From: Planctomycetaceae bacterium
GTDB lineage: Bacteria; Planctomycetota; Planctomycetia; Planctomycetales; Planctomycetaceae
NCBI GenBank assembly: GCA_020426505.1
Contig: JAGQPX010000118.1
Coordinates: forward strand, 1-33,691
Length of the DNA: 33,691 nucleotides
Reading direction: 5' to 3'
Position 1 is the stretch's first letter, and every line of letters begins with the position of its first letter. Below, piece by piece: positions 24,648-32,947 of this stretch. The notes beneath the pieces are model-generated. The model saw only the letters and a program-made list of their open reading frames with translations. It was not told where the DNA came from and did not search any database. Made by a program: the position numbers and the translations under genes.

Positions 24648-25979
24648 ATGGCTGTCACCGAAACTCCTTCCACCACCGGGTTTAACGTATCGACCTTCGA
24701 GGCCTTCCTCGCAGGGCGCAATGAGCCGGATTGGATTCAAACTCAGCGACGCGAGGCATTTGCCCATTACGAGCGGATGCTGGCGGAGTCGCTCGACCCC
24801 GAAGAGTACAAACGGCTCGATCTACGGACTTTCCGCCCGGAACAATATGCTCTCCAGTTGCATCAGGATGGGGCTGAGAGTCAGAAGTCTGGGCTCTCGA
24901 CGCTCATGCAGGATCGGGGCGAGTTTGGCGGTTCCGTCGTGCATCAGGATGGACGGTGCGTCTCGTCGAACCTCAGCGATGAACTGGCCGCCAAGGGTGT
25001 CCTCTTCGGCGATTTGAGCACCCTGCTTGCTGAACATCGCGACAAGCTCGAACCGTACTTCCTCACACGAGCAGTCGATCCGCAGACCGACCGCTTCTCC
25101 GCCTGGCACGCCGCCTTCTGGACGGGCGGGACTGTGCTCTTCGTGCCCCGCAATGTCGAGATCGCTCCTCCGCTCTACAGTCTGATCAGCCTCAGCACCG
25201 ACGGAGCCGCTGACTTCTCACACACGCTCGTCATCCTTGAAGACGGGGCCTCCGCCACTCTGCTGGAAGAAACCGCCTCAACGAACCCGACCGCAGCTGG
25301 ACTGCATATGGGAGCGGTCGAACTGATCGTCGGACAGGAAGCCAAGCTGCGGTACGTGCAACTGCAGAATTGGAACAGCAGCGTCAAACACATCGCTCAC
25401 CAGTCGGGACGTGTCGCCCGTGACGCCATGTTGCAGTGGACGGTTGGTGCCCTTGGCTCACGCATGTCGCACATTCATCAGGGCGTGCATCTTGATGGCC
25501 GCGGAGCCGATGCCCAGGTGAACGGTGTCACCTTCGCCACCGACCGGCAGTTGCTCTCGTACTACACACAGCAGACACACCATCAGCCCGACACGCGAAG
25601 CGACTTGCTCTACAAAGAGGTCTGTCGTGACAAGTCCCGCGTCGTTTGGCGAGGCATGATCAAGGTCGACCCGGACGCTCAGAAGACCGACGGCTATCAA
25701 CGCAACGACGCTCTCATGCTCAGCCGCGACGCCCGAGCCGACGCGATCCCCGGACTGGAGATCGAAGCCGACGACGTCCGCTGCACCCACGGGGCCACCG
25801 CAGGTCGTGTCGATGATGAGCAGATGTTTTACGCCATGTGCCGTGGCCTCTCCGAGTACGAAGCGATGCACATGATCGTCGAAGGCTTCTTTGCTGAGGT
25901 GTACGATCGCATCCCGGTCGAACTCGTCCGCGAGACGCTCAGCCAGGTCGTCGAACGCAAACTGGGCATCGGCGATTGA
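24648..25979 (+). CDS. sufD: SufD, Fe-S cluster assembly protein
   Basis: Scaffold subunit of the SUF system, which with SufB and the ATPase SufC builds iron-sulfur clusters in the cytoplasm. The 443-residue product has the N-terminal helical part (SFEAFLAGRNEPDWIQTQRREAF) and the right-handed beta-helix core with GVHLDGRGADAQVNGV and HHQPDTRSDLLYKEV; the C-terminal signature DVRCTHGATAGRVDDEQMFYAMCRGLS contains the conserved Cys/His region. This D-type C-terminus and the overall pattern favour SufD over SufB. ATG 24648 is preceded by AGGAC at 8 bases; an upstream in-frame extension is unconserved. sufB, sufC and sufS are not in the window, so the gene is either the tail of a dispersed system or separated from its operon. 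Confidence 0.92.
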   Translation: MAVTETPSTTGFNVSTFEAFLAGRNEPDWIQTQRREAFAHYERMLAESLDPEEYKRLDLRTFRPEQYALQLHQDGAESQKSGLSTLMQDRGEFGGSVVHQDGRCVSSNLSDELAAKGVLFGDLSTLLAEHRDKLEPYFLTRAVDPQTDRFSAWHAAFWTGGTVLFVPRNVEIAPPLYSLISLSTDGAADFSHTLVILEDGASATLLEETASTNPTAAGLHMGAVELIVGQEAKLRYVQLQNWNSSVKHIAHQSGRVARDAMLQWTVGALGSRMSHIHQGVHLDGRGADAQVNGVTFATDRQLLSYYTQQTHHQPDTRSDLLYKEVCRDKSRVVWRGMIKVDPDAQKTDGYQRNDALMLSRDARADAIPGLEIEADDVRCTHGATAGRVDDEQMFYAMCRGLSEYEAMHMIVEGFFAEVYDRIPVELVRETLSQVVERKLGIGD

Positions 25980-26023
25980 TTGGGTAGGATTCCTTACAAG
26001 CAGGTTTGGTATCATGCCTTGAG

Positions 26024-26104
26024 AGGGTGGCAGGGTCAGAAGCGAAGCGGATGGCCCTTCGATCACCGGTCCGGGCCTTTCCGTGGGTCAGACCCGGCCA
26101 CCCT
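26024..26104. repeat. Compound inverted repeat (hairpin) between sufD and the B12-binding gene
   Basis: Outer arms AGGGTGGCAGGGTC (26024-26037) and GACCCGGCCACCCT (26091-26104) pair at 13 of 14 positions. Inside, CGGATGGCCC and GGGCCTTTCCG can form a second stem with one bulge. It starts 45 bases after the sufD stop. It could be the sufD transcript end or a REP-type element; there is no U-run. Confidence 0.7.
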
Positions 26105-26133
26105 GCCATGATGACCATCTGAAGAAACCGTCC

Positions 26134-26547
26134 ATGACTCAACAACGACGAGCACCAAGGATCGTCCTGGCCAAGGTCGGGCTCGACGGGCACGATCGGG
26201 GCGTGAAGGTGGTCGCTCGCGGGTTGCGAGATGCAGGTTGTCATGTGATCTACGCCGGCTTGTGGCAACAGCCCGAAGCGGTCGTCCAAACCGTGGGAGA
26301 CGAGGACGCAGACTGGCTCGGCATCAGCATCCTCAGCGGTGCACACATGACGCTCCTCCCCCGCATCATGGACCTGCTGAAACGGGCGGGTCTCGATCAT
26401 GTCCGCGTCCTCGTGGGAGGCATCATCCCGGACGAGGACATTCCTAAACTCGAAGTCCTCGGCGTCGCCCGTGTCTTCGGACCGGGCACATCGATCCCCG
26501 AGATTGCTGAGTTTGTCGGTGCAACCGGAGACGCGACTGATGAGTGA
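26134..26547 (+). CDS. Cobalamin-binding protein (methylmalonyl-CoA mutase C-terminal / small-subunit type)
   Basis: A 137-residue Rossmann-like B12-binding domain. The base-off/His-on motif is DGHDRG (Asp18, His20, Gly23), preceded by KVGL, and followed by SILSGAHMTLLPRIMDLL (the SxL element) and LVGGIIPDEDIPKLEVLGV with the GG turn and the closing FGPGTSIPEIAEFV. It matches the stand-alone small subunit of acyl-CoA mutases such as methylmalonyl- or isobutyryl-CoA mutase. The TIM-barrel catalytic subunit is absent here. ATG 26134 starts the conserved domain; an upstream in-frame start at 26083 only adds hairpin-derived residues. Its stop overlaps the meaB start by 8 bases, so translation is coupled. 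Confidence 0.93.
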   Translation: MTQQRRAPRIVLAKVGLDGHDRGVKVVARGLRDAGCHVIYAGLWQQPEAVVQTVGDEDADWLGISILSGAHMTLLPRIMDLLKRAGLDHVRVLVGGIIPDEDIPKLEVLGVARVFGPGTSIPEIAEFVGATGDATDE

Positions 26548-27463
26548 CAAAGGTGATATCCGCGAGTTGCTCCGCCGATATCGCCACGGTGAACGACCGG
26601 CCCTTAACCGCCTTGTCTCATTCGTGTCGCGTGGTGACGGAATCGACCTCATCCGGGATGAACTGCAAGACGGCTCACATGAATCCCCGTTGATCGCCAT
26701 CACGGGCAACAGCGGCGTCGGCAAAAGCACGCTTCTCGGACGACTGATTGAGCATGTCCGCAGTCTGGATGAAACAATCGCCATCCTCGCCTGCGATCCA
26801 GAGAGTGCCCTGACCGGCGGCGCACTGCTTGGCGACCGTGTCCGCATGTCGTCCCATGCCGGAGATGAGGGCGTGTGGATTCGTTCACTCGCATCGGCAA
26901 GTGGCCAACAGGCCGTCGTGGATCATCTCGACCTCATCGCACAACTGCTTACCCAGTTCGGTTTCGACCATGTCATTCTCGAGACGGTCGGAGCCGGTCA
27001 AGGTGATGTCGCTGTCGAGTCCATCGCCGACTTGGTCGTGCTGTTGATTCAGCCGGAGATCGGCGACGAACTCCAATGGGAGAAAGCGGGCGTCCTCGAA
27101 GTGGCCGATGTGGTCGTGGTCCACAAAGGGGATCTCCCCGGAGCAGAACGCACAGAGGCACAGGCTCGGGACCTGCTCAACCTCCCCGGTTGCGAACAGA
27201 CTCCCGTCGTCCGTGTCAGCTCAAAGACCGGCGAAGGCATCGCCGAGTTGTGGTCACTGCTGGTCAATCGTCCGCAACGTGACCTCACCACCGGGCGCAA
27301 CACTCGCCGCCTCCTCCGTCTCGTACAGCAACGAATCGCCACCTGGTTCGCATTTCACCCGGACGAAGTCGAGTCCATCGTTCAAGGGTGTTCATCCAGC
27401 GGGATGACGAACGAACAGACCATCACCCGGATTCTCTCCCATCTCACCAACGATCACTCATAG
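26540..27463 (+). CDS. meaB: MeaB/ArgK-type GTPase, mutase chaperone
   Basis: G3E-family P-loop GTPase that guards B12-dependent mutases: it gates cofactor loading and ejection of inactivated cobalamin. 307 residues. Walker A is GNSGVGKS (56-63), followed by the family blocks CDPESALTGGALLGDRVRM and ETVGAGQGDVAVESIADL, and the base-recognition motif as HKGD (normally NKAD), a conservative difference to note. ATG 26540 overlaps the previous stop (ATGAGTGA), and the Walker A position fits this start; longer in-frame extensions lie entirely inside the preceding gene. Genetic coupling to the B12-binding subunit strongly supports its role with an acyl-CoA mutase. Confidence 0.93.
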   Translation: MSDKGDIRELLRRYRHGERPALNRLVSFVSRGDGIDLIRDELQDGSHESPLIAITGNSGVGKSTLLGRLIEHVRSLDETIAILACDPESALTGGALLGDRVRMSSHAGDEGVWIRSLASASGQQAVVDHLDLIAQLLTQFGFDHVILETVGAGQGDVAVESIADLVVLLIQPEIGDELQWEKAGVLEVADVVVVHKGDLPGAERTEAQARDLLNLPGCEQTPVVRVSSKTGEGIAELWSLLVNRPQRDLTTGRNTRRLLRLVQQRIATWFAFHPDEVESIVQGCSSSGMTNEQTITRILSHLTNDHS

Positions 27464-27480
27464 AATGCCCATCAGGGACG

Positions 27481-27654
27481 CTCGGCTTTTTCGGCGTAAC
27501 AACTTACCGACTTGTGAAAACATCGTCCCGAAAAAGTCGAGTGTACCCTCATAGTGAAGGTGTCCCGGTATTCAAGCTTTGCCATTGTCGAGGGTACAGT
27601 CCCTGTTTTCGGATGAAGCCAAGTGAACATCTAACGTCTCTTGGCCGAAAACAG
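27481..27654 (+). promoter_or_regulatory. Structured leader: three successive hairpins before the acyl-CoA synthetase gene
   Basis: Within 213 bases lie three clear inverted repeats: 27481-27494 with 27528-27541 (13 of 14), 27542-27550 with 27590-27598 (9 of 9), and 27603-27612 with 27645-27654 (10 of 10, enclosing a nested 6-bp stem at 27618-27623/27640-27645). The ribosome site GGGAGGG follows at about 27666. The first hairpin may also end the meaB transcript. No known riboswitch class is recognised; the B12 box sequence is not visible. Confidence 0.6.
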
Positions 27655-27676
27655 CAACAGTCCCCGGGAGGGAACC

Positions 27677-29308
27677 ATGACCGATCGAATCACATCCCGG
27701 GCGGACTATGACCGGCTCCTGGAGTCGTTCGCCTGGGAATGCCCGGACGAATTCAATTTCGGCTTCGATGTTGTTGATCGCTGGGCCGACTCGCGACCCG
27801 AGGCGACGGCTCTGTTCAGTGTAACTCCGGATGGCGAGCGGACAATCACATTTGCTGAGTTGCGAGAGCGGACGAACCGCGTCGCCCATGCACTTACCAA
27901 CCTCGGATTGAAGCCGGGCGACCGGGTGCTCGTGATGTTGCCCCGGATCGTCGAGTGGTGGGAGACAATGGTCGGGCTGCTGAAAGGGGGACTCGTCGCC
28001 ATGCCCGGCACGACGCTGCTCACCCCGAAGGACATTGCCTACCGCATTTGGACCGCAGACGTCACAGCGGTCATCACGGACGCCGAAGGAGCCGCCAAAG
28101 CCGATGCCATCACCGACGAACTGCCGACATTGCGGGAACGGATCATTGTCGGAGACGACTCTGGAGACAGTTGGCACCCCTACACACAGATCGTAGATGC
28201 TGCGAGTTTTGAGTTCGAACGGACCGTCACCCGTGCGGACGATCCGGCGATCATGTACTTCACCTCCGGCACGACTGGGCACCCCAAGATGGTGCTCCAC
28301 ACACAGGCGAGTTACGGCATCGGACACACCACGACCGGTCGCTACTGGCTCGACCTGCACCCGGACGATCTGCACTGGAACGTCTCCGACACCGGCTGGG
28401 CAAAAGCGGCGTGGTCCAGTCTGTTCGGCCCGTGGATTCAGGGAGCAGGGCTGTTCGTCCAGCACTCACCCGGTCGGTTTGATCCGGGTGACGTCATCCG
28501 CATGCTCAATAAGTTTCCTATCACCACCATGTGTGCGGCTCCCACGATCTTCCGGCTACTCGTTCAGGAAGACCTTTCGCAGCTCAAGCCGAAAGTACTC
28601 CGACACTGCGTCGCTGCGGGTGAGCCGCTCAATCCGGAGGTCATCTCGACTTGGAAGAAGGCGACCGGCATCACGATTCGCGACGGCTACGGACAGACGG
28701 AGACGGTCCTGCTCTGCGGCAACTTCCCCGGCATCGAAGTGAAGCCCGGCTCGATGGGTCTGCCCGCTCCCGGCATCGACCTCGCCATCGTCGATGAATC
28801 GGGGAGCCGTCTGCCTCCCGGTCGTGATGGACACATTGCCGTCGCCGTCGAACCGCAACGGCCACTCGGCCTGTTCCAGGAGTACTGGCGAAACGATGAC
28901 GCGAACGCAGAGTCCTTCCACGACGGCTGGTACTTCACCGGCGACTGCGGTCGCACCGACGAAGACGGCTACTTCTGGTTCGAGGGACGTGCGGACGACG
29001 TGATCAGCAGCTCGGCCTACCGGATCGGCCCCTTCGAGGTCGAGAGCGCCCTGCTCGAACACCCGCTCGTCGTCGAAGCAGCCGTCGTCGGCAAACCGGA
29101 CGAAACCCGCGGCCAAATCGTCAAAGCCTTCGTGGTCCTCAACGAACCAGACAAAGCGGGCAACGACCTCATCCGCGATCTCCAGGACCACGTCAAACAG
29201 ACAACGGCCCCCTACAAGTACCCAAGAGAAATCGAGTTCGTCGCTGATCTGCCAAAGACAGTGAGTGGCAAGATTCGTCGCGTTGAACTCCGGGAGCAAT
29301 CGCAATGA
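27677..29308 (+). CDS. Acyl-CoA synthetase, AMP-forming (medium-chain / ACSM type)
   Basis: Activates a carboxylic acid to its CoA ester through an acyl-adenylate. 543 residues, normal for the family. Visible adenylate-forming motifs: the P-loop TSGTTGHPKM (about 195), CVAAGEPLNPE, DGYGQTE (about 340), YFTGDCGRTDEDGYFWFEGRADDVI with the hinge Asp, the ISSSAYRIGPFEVE block, and the C-terminal catalytic Lys in KTVSGKIRR. The N-terminal part (WECPDEFNFGFDVVDRWADSRPEATAL) and the DTGWAKAAWSSLFGPWIQGA block fit the medium-chain (ACSM/benzoate) branch. ATG 27677 follows GGGAGGG at 6-7 bases. Placed after the B12-binding and meaB genes, it could supply the acyl-CoA substrate of a mutase; this is inference. 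Its stop overlaps the next start. Confidence 0.9.
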   Translation: MTDRITSRADYDRLLESFAWECPDEFNFGFDVVDRWADSRPEATALFSVTPDGERTITFAELRERTNRVAHALTNLGLKPGDRVLVMLPRIVEWWETMVGLLKGGLVAMPGTTLLTPKDIAYRIWTADVTAVITDAEGAAKADAITDELPTLRERIIVGDDSGDSWHPYTQIVDAASFEFERTVTRADDPAIMYFTSGTTGHPKMVLHTQASYGIGHTTTGRYWLDLHPDDLHWNVSDTGWAKAAWSSLFGPWIQGAGLFVQHSPGRFDPGDVIRMLNKFPITTMCAAPTIFRLLVQEDLSQLKPKVLRHCVAAGEPLNPEVISTWKKATGITIRDGYGQTETVLLCGNFPGIEVKPGSMGLPAPGIDLAIVDESGSRLPPGRDGHIAVAVEPQRPLGLFQEYWRNDDANAESFHDGWYFTGDCGRTDEDGYFWFEGRADDVISSSAYRIGPFEVESALLEHPLVVEAAVVGKPDETRGQIVKAFVVLNEPDKAGNDLIRDLQDHVKQTTAPYKYPREIEFVADLPKTVSGKIRRVELREQSQ

Positions 29309-29586
29309 CATCATCGACGATCGAGAGTCAGCGACGTTGGATCATTCACGTGCGAAACTCAATGATCGGCGTTGTGGTCATTGCGATTCTGCTTGGCCCC
29401 GTGCGATTGATCGCAACTCATCCACGTGAGGTGTCGGATGCATTGTTGAGGCTCGGTGGTCGAATCATCGGCGGGAGTGCTGACAAGCCGGGGTTGATTG
29501 TAGGGGTGTCGATCATCTTGCTCGTGACCGTCTGGCTCGGCGTCATCTTGCGATGCGCATGGGAAGCCCGTCCCCGGAGTGAGTGA
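29305..29586 (+). CDS. Small two-helix membrane protein of unknown function
   Basis: A 93-residue protein with two predicted membrane helices (about 19-37, MIGVVVIAILLGPVRLIAT, and about 62-84, PGLIVGVSIILLVTVWLGVIL) and a basic C-terminus. I do not recognise a family. ATG 29305 overlaps the synthetase stop (ATGA), the usual sign of translational coupling, which supports its reality and links it to the synthetase. A role in uptake or membrane tethering of the synthetase is possible but unproved. Confidence 0.7.
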   Translation: MTSSTIESQRRWIIHVRNSMIGVVVIAILLGPVRLIATHPREVSDALLRLGGRIIGGSADKPGLIVGVSIILLVTVWLGVILRCAWEARPRSE

Positions 29587-29595
29587 ATCCCAAGC

Positions 29596-29612
29596 CGACG
29601 ACTTTGTCGTCG
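29596..29612 (+). terminator. Short stem-loop just after the synthetase operon
   Basis: CGACGAC-TTT-GTCGTCG, a perfect 7-bp stem with a 3-base loop, 10 bases after the stop at 29586. There is no U-run, so it is a weak terminator candidate. Confidence 0.35.
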
Positions 29613-30305
29613 AACGATGATGGTGTTGTGATCTTTTCTGGGGCACCTGACATCGCTCCATCAAGCGAGCGACGTTCGACGGCGGAGCCGTCGGCTAGGG
29701 AGATCGCTGACCGGCGATCGGACTCAGGGTCGATGGCAGACGTGACATTTCCGGCTACAGTCGGTTTCAGGCTATCTAACCGACCGCAGTCTCTCTGAGG
29801 ATGTCGCGATGTCGACCGATGTGCTGTAGCCAAGTGCAGATGTGACTACACCGCGGACTGGATTCATCAAGCCATGCGGGTCAGACTCTACTTGAAGATC
29901 CGGTGTTGTCGAGTTGTGTCAACCGAATCTGTGAGCCTCCGTGCTGATTGGGCATATGGCAAACCTCTTTCATTAAAACATCTTTGTCGATGACACTGCT
30001 CCGTCAGTCGCAGAAAGGGGCGACCTCACTGTTTCGGTCGGGATGGTCGGGGAAGGGAATGGTCATTCGGAACGATTTGTCCGGACGAAGCAGTGGCGAT
30101 TCCGGATTTCAGGAGTACGACCGTTGGACGAATGGTGGCATGTGGTTTGATGAGTTGGCATACTTGGGGCCGGTCTCTGTCACCTGCCAATCGGGGCGTT
30201 GCAGTCGTGAGAGCCGTGTCGGGTGGTCATGTTTCTCCGTTGAGTTCGGCACTGAGGTGCTGAGTTGAATGCTGAGCATCTCGTCGGTGGGGGCATCCCA
30301 CCTGA

Positions 30306-30333
30306 CTTCACTCGATTCGAGCGGCGAGTGAAG
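30306..30333 (+). promoter_or_regulatory. 9-bp perfect inverted repeat upstream of the glycosidase-like gene
   Basis: CTTCACTCG and CGAGTGAAG flank a 10-nt loop, ending 58 bases before the ATG at 30392. A 6-bp stem (GGTGGG/CCCACC, 30286-30302) lies immediately before it. Possible operator or mRNA leader hairpin. Confidence 0.35.
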
Positions 30334-30391
30334 CCATCCTATCCCGTCCCCAAAACATTGATCAACACCTCCCTGCACAGAAAGGTTGGCC

Positions 30392-32905
30392 ATGCGCTTG
30401 ATGCCGATGTTGCTTTCGATTTCGTTGACACTTCTCTTGGCCCTCGTCTCTGTCGAGAATTCAGCCGTTGCTGAGATGATTGATCTGCGACGGGCTGTGG
30501 TCGTTGCTCCGGATGATCGGCCGATCGTCAACACAGCGAAACGAATGCTCTCTGAGGAGATTGAGAAGCGCACGGGGATCACACTGACCGTCTCTAGGGC
30601 GCTCGGCAGTGAAGCGGGGCCGGTTGTCTTGCTTTGTCGATCCGACGAGGTCCCGGCACAACTGCGTGAGTTTGCGGAGGCCATGAATGTTCCGGAGCAA
30701 GCAGAAGGGTTCGCGATCGCCTCACAGTCCGACGGGAAGCAGCCGGTCGTGGTGCTCGCAGGAAACGATGACCGCGGCGTGCTCTTCGCGGTCGGACGAC
30801 TGCTGTTGAACACGAGGATGGGCGACGGGCAACTTGAATTGCCATCGGAATACCGCGTTGCCACGGCACCGCGTTACCCGCATCGCGGTCACCAGATCGC
30901 CTTTCGCAACCTCGCCCACTGTTACGACGCATGGACGCCTGACACTTACGAGCAGTACATGCGAGAACTGGCTGTGTTCGGGGCGAATGCTTTTGAAACC
31001 ACTCGTTTCTCGATCGACGGCCGCGACGGACCTCACGCCAAGCTGACGGGCGGAGGGATGGCCAAAGAGTGGTCACGCATCTGCGATGACTATGGTTTTG
31101 ACTTCTGGTTGTTCACCAGCGCGATCGGAGGGCAGGGGCACTCTGACGAACAAGAACGAGCGGCCATCGAATCTCAGCTCGAGAATTTGCGTGCCATCCC
31201 CCACCTTGATCACATCTATCTCACCGGCGGCGACGGAGGGACTTCGCATGCACGTCCGGACCTGATGTTTGAGTGGACCGGCAAGTTCGCGGAGGAAGCA
31301 CGGAAGATTCACCCCGACCTGGGAGTGTGGGTCTCCAATCAAGGGTTCGGCCCAGAGTTGAACAACTGGTTCTTCGATTATCTCCAACGGGAACAGCCAG
31401 AATGGGTGACCGGTGTGGCCTACGGGCCGTGGTCCCGTGTGCTTCTGGATGAGCAGCGGGCCCGAATTCCGGAGCAGTATCCCATTCGACGCTACCCGGA
31501 CATCGGCCACTGTGTCCGCGGTCAGTACTCGGTGCCCGGCTGGGATCGTGCGTTCGCTCAAACTCTAGGCCGCGAGCCGTTCTGTCCTCGCCCGAGAGAC
31601 CATGCCCGGATCCACAATCTCTTCGATCAATACTGTGACGGATTCGTGACCTACTCCGACGGCGTGGGCGATGACCTCAACAAGTTCGTCTGGACGGCAC
31701 TCGGATGGGACCCGGATCAGGACCTCGACGGGCTTGTGCTCGATTATGCTCGCTTCCATTTCGGCTGGGACATCGGCGAACGGGTGCGTGACGGATTGTT
31801 CATGTTCGAGGACGCCTTCGCCGGACCGCTGGCAGAGAATGAAGGCGTCGAGAGAAACTTCGCCCATTGGCGCGCGCTCGAACAGGAGGCCGACGAGGAA
31901 TTGCTGGCCAACTGGCGATTTCAGGAGTGCCTGCTTCGTGCGTATTACGATCACTACACGCGTTTGCGGTTGCTCAAGGCCAACGCGGATGAGGAATGTG
32001 CGATGGCGACGCTGCGCAAGGCTCCTCAGATCGGTGTCGAGCAGGCGGTCACGCAGGCGAAAACCATTCTTTCCGAGTCGGATCAGGATCAGACCACGGA
32101 TGTGCTGAAAGCACGGATCATCGAGTTGGGAGCCGAACTCTTCGAGAGCATCGGTGCCCAGTTGGACGTCGAAACCTATCAAGCTCGAAGCGACGAACGT
32201 GGGGCGGTCCTCGATTTTCTCGACACGCCGCTCAACAATCGGCTGTGGCTGGAAGACGAACTCGATGCGATTCTCGCCGGCCGGTTCACGGCGACGATGC
32301 CGGAGAATGCTGGGTCGGGTGACGTCCGGCTCGCGCGACTGGCCCGAGTGACCGACTGGGAAGATCCCGGACCGGGCGGATTCTATGACGACTTGGGATG
32401 CGCGTGGAAGCAGCCGCATCTCGTAAAGCCCAAACCACAGTCGGATGACCCGGCCGGGGTCACGACGCCACGTGAGGCGCATTACCGAGGCAACCCGGAA
32501 CGCCACCGACTCTCCTGGATCGACTACTCAGAAGCCCTGTATGCGACTCCACTCACAATGCGCTACACGGAACTCGATCCCGATGCGGCCTATCGGATTC
32601 GCGTGACTTACCTCGGTCGTTACAGTGCGACCATCCGCCTCGTCGCCGATGACGAGTTTGAAATCCACGGCCCCTACGGACACACCGTGGAGGGCGTCCG
32701 ATACACGTCCGGCTACAGCGACCAGGCCGCCGTGGTCACCCAAGGCAAGGATGATCCTCGGGCGGAGGTCACTCCTCTGGAATTCGTCATCCCACGTGAA
32801 GCGACCCAGGATGGCAAGCTGGAACTCACCTGGCAACGCGTCACCGGTCGCGGAACCCAAGTGGCGGAGATCTGGTTGATCAAACAACCACCACAGACGC
32901 CGTGA
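30392..32905 (+). CDS. Secreted alpha-glucuronidase / GH20-domain-2-like protein (putative glycoside hydrolase)
   Basis: An 837-residue exported protein. A signal peptide (MRLMPMLLSISLTLLLALV) ends near SAVA-EM at residue 28. Residues about 30-150 look like the small alpha/beta domain in front of many glycosidases of the GH67/GH20 type (AKRMLSEEIEKRTG, then EGFAIAS ... VVVLAGNDDRGVLFAVGRLL). Residues about 160-450 look like a TIM barrel: YPHRGHQIAFRN, YMRELAVFGANAFETTRF, DHIYLTGGDGG, DLGVWVSNQGF. A helical region follows, and the last about 170 residues form a beta-rich carbohydrate-binding-like domain with YRIRVTYLGRYSATIRL. Catalytic residues cannot be named safely. ATG 30392 has AAAGG 6 bases upstream. 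Likely role: outer-membrane or periplasmic polysaccharide breakdown. Confidence 0.7.
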   Translation: MRLMPMLLSISLTLLLALVSVENSAVAEMIDLRRAVVVAPDDRPIVNTAKRMLSEEIEKRTGITLTVSRALGSEAGPVVLLCRSDEVPAQLREFAEAMNVPEQAEGFAIASQSDGKQPVVVLAGNDDRGVLFAVGRLLLNTRMGDGQLELPSEYRVATAPRYPHRGHQIAFRNLAHCYDAWTPDTYEQYMRELAVFGANAFETTRFSIDGRDGPHAKLTGGGMAKEWSRICDDYGFDFWLFTSAIGGQGHSDEQERAAIESQLENLRAIPHLDHIYLTGGDGGTSHARPDLMFEWTGKFAEEARKIHPDLGVWVSNQGFGPELNNWFFDYLQREQPEWVTGVAYGPWSRVLLDEQRARIPEQYPIRRYPDIGHCVRGQYSVPGWDRAFAQTLGREPFCPRPRDHARIHNLFDQYCDGFVTYSDGVGDDLNKFVWTALGWDPDQDLDGLVLDYARFHFGWDIGERVRDGLFMFEDAFAGPLAENEGVERNFAHWRALEQEADEELLANWRFQECLLRAYYDHYTRLRLLKANADEECAMATLRKAPQIGVEQAVTQAKTILSESDQDQTTDVLKARIIELGAELFESIGAQLDVETYQARSDERGAVLDFLDTPLNNRLWLEDELDAILAGRFTATMPENAGSGDVRLARLARVTDWEDPGPGGFYDDLGCAWKQPHLVKPKPQSDDPAGVTTPREAHYRGNPERHRLSWIDYSEALYATPLTMRYTELDPDAAYRIRVTYLGRYSATIRLVADDEFEIHGPYGHTVEGVRYTSGYSDQAAVVTQGKDDPRAEVTPLEFVIPREATQDGKLELTWQRVTGRGTQVAEIWLIKQPPQTP

Positions 32906-32947
32906 CGTCGCGATTGCGGGACATAGACCTCAATGCCATCAACTGTA

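Larger units (their letters stand above)
29587..30391. other. Intergenic region of about 800 bases without a convincing gene
   Basis: Open frames here (29583-29798, 29948-30268 and, opposite, 30109-30864) lack ribosome sites and recognisable protein features; the first overlaps the previous stop by four bases and could be a short real gene, but its composition is low-complexity. The region holds several short perfect stem-loops: 29596-29612, 29677-29693 (CGACGGC/GCCGTCG), 29702-29719 (GATCGC/GCGATC), 30286-30302 and 30306-30333. It may carry a decayed gene or regulatory RNA; nothing firmer can be supported. Confidence 0.5.

Noticed and set aside
25939..26847. 302-codon minus-strand open frame across the B12 and meaB genes
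   Set aside because: Spans two conserved genes and their overlap in antisense; Ser/Arg-rich shadow frame.
27481..27654. Cobalamin riboswitch in the synthetase leader
   Set aside because: B12 gene neighbours made this attractive, but no B12-box-like sequence is visible and the stems do not fit that architecture.
29583..29798. 71-codon frame starting with GTG overlapping the previous stop
   Set aside because: No ribosome site, a hairpin right after the start, and low-complexity sequence; kept only as a possibility in the gap entry.
31565..32506. 313-codon minus-strand open frame opposite the glycosidase-like gene
   Set aside because: Antisense to a gene with signal peptide and ribosome site; no domain features.
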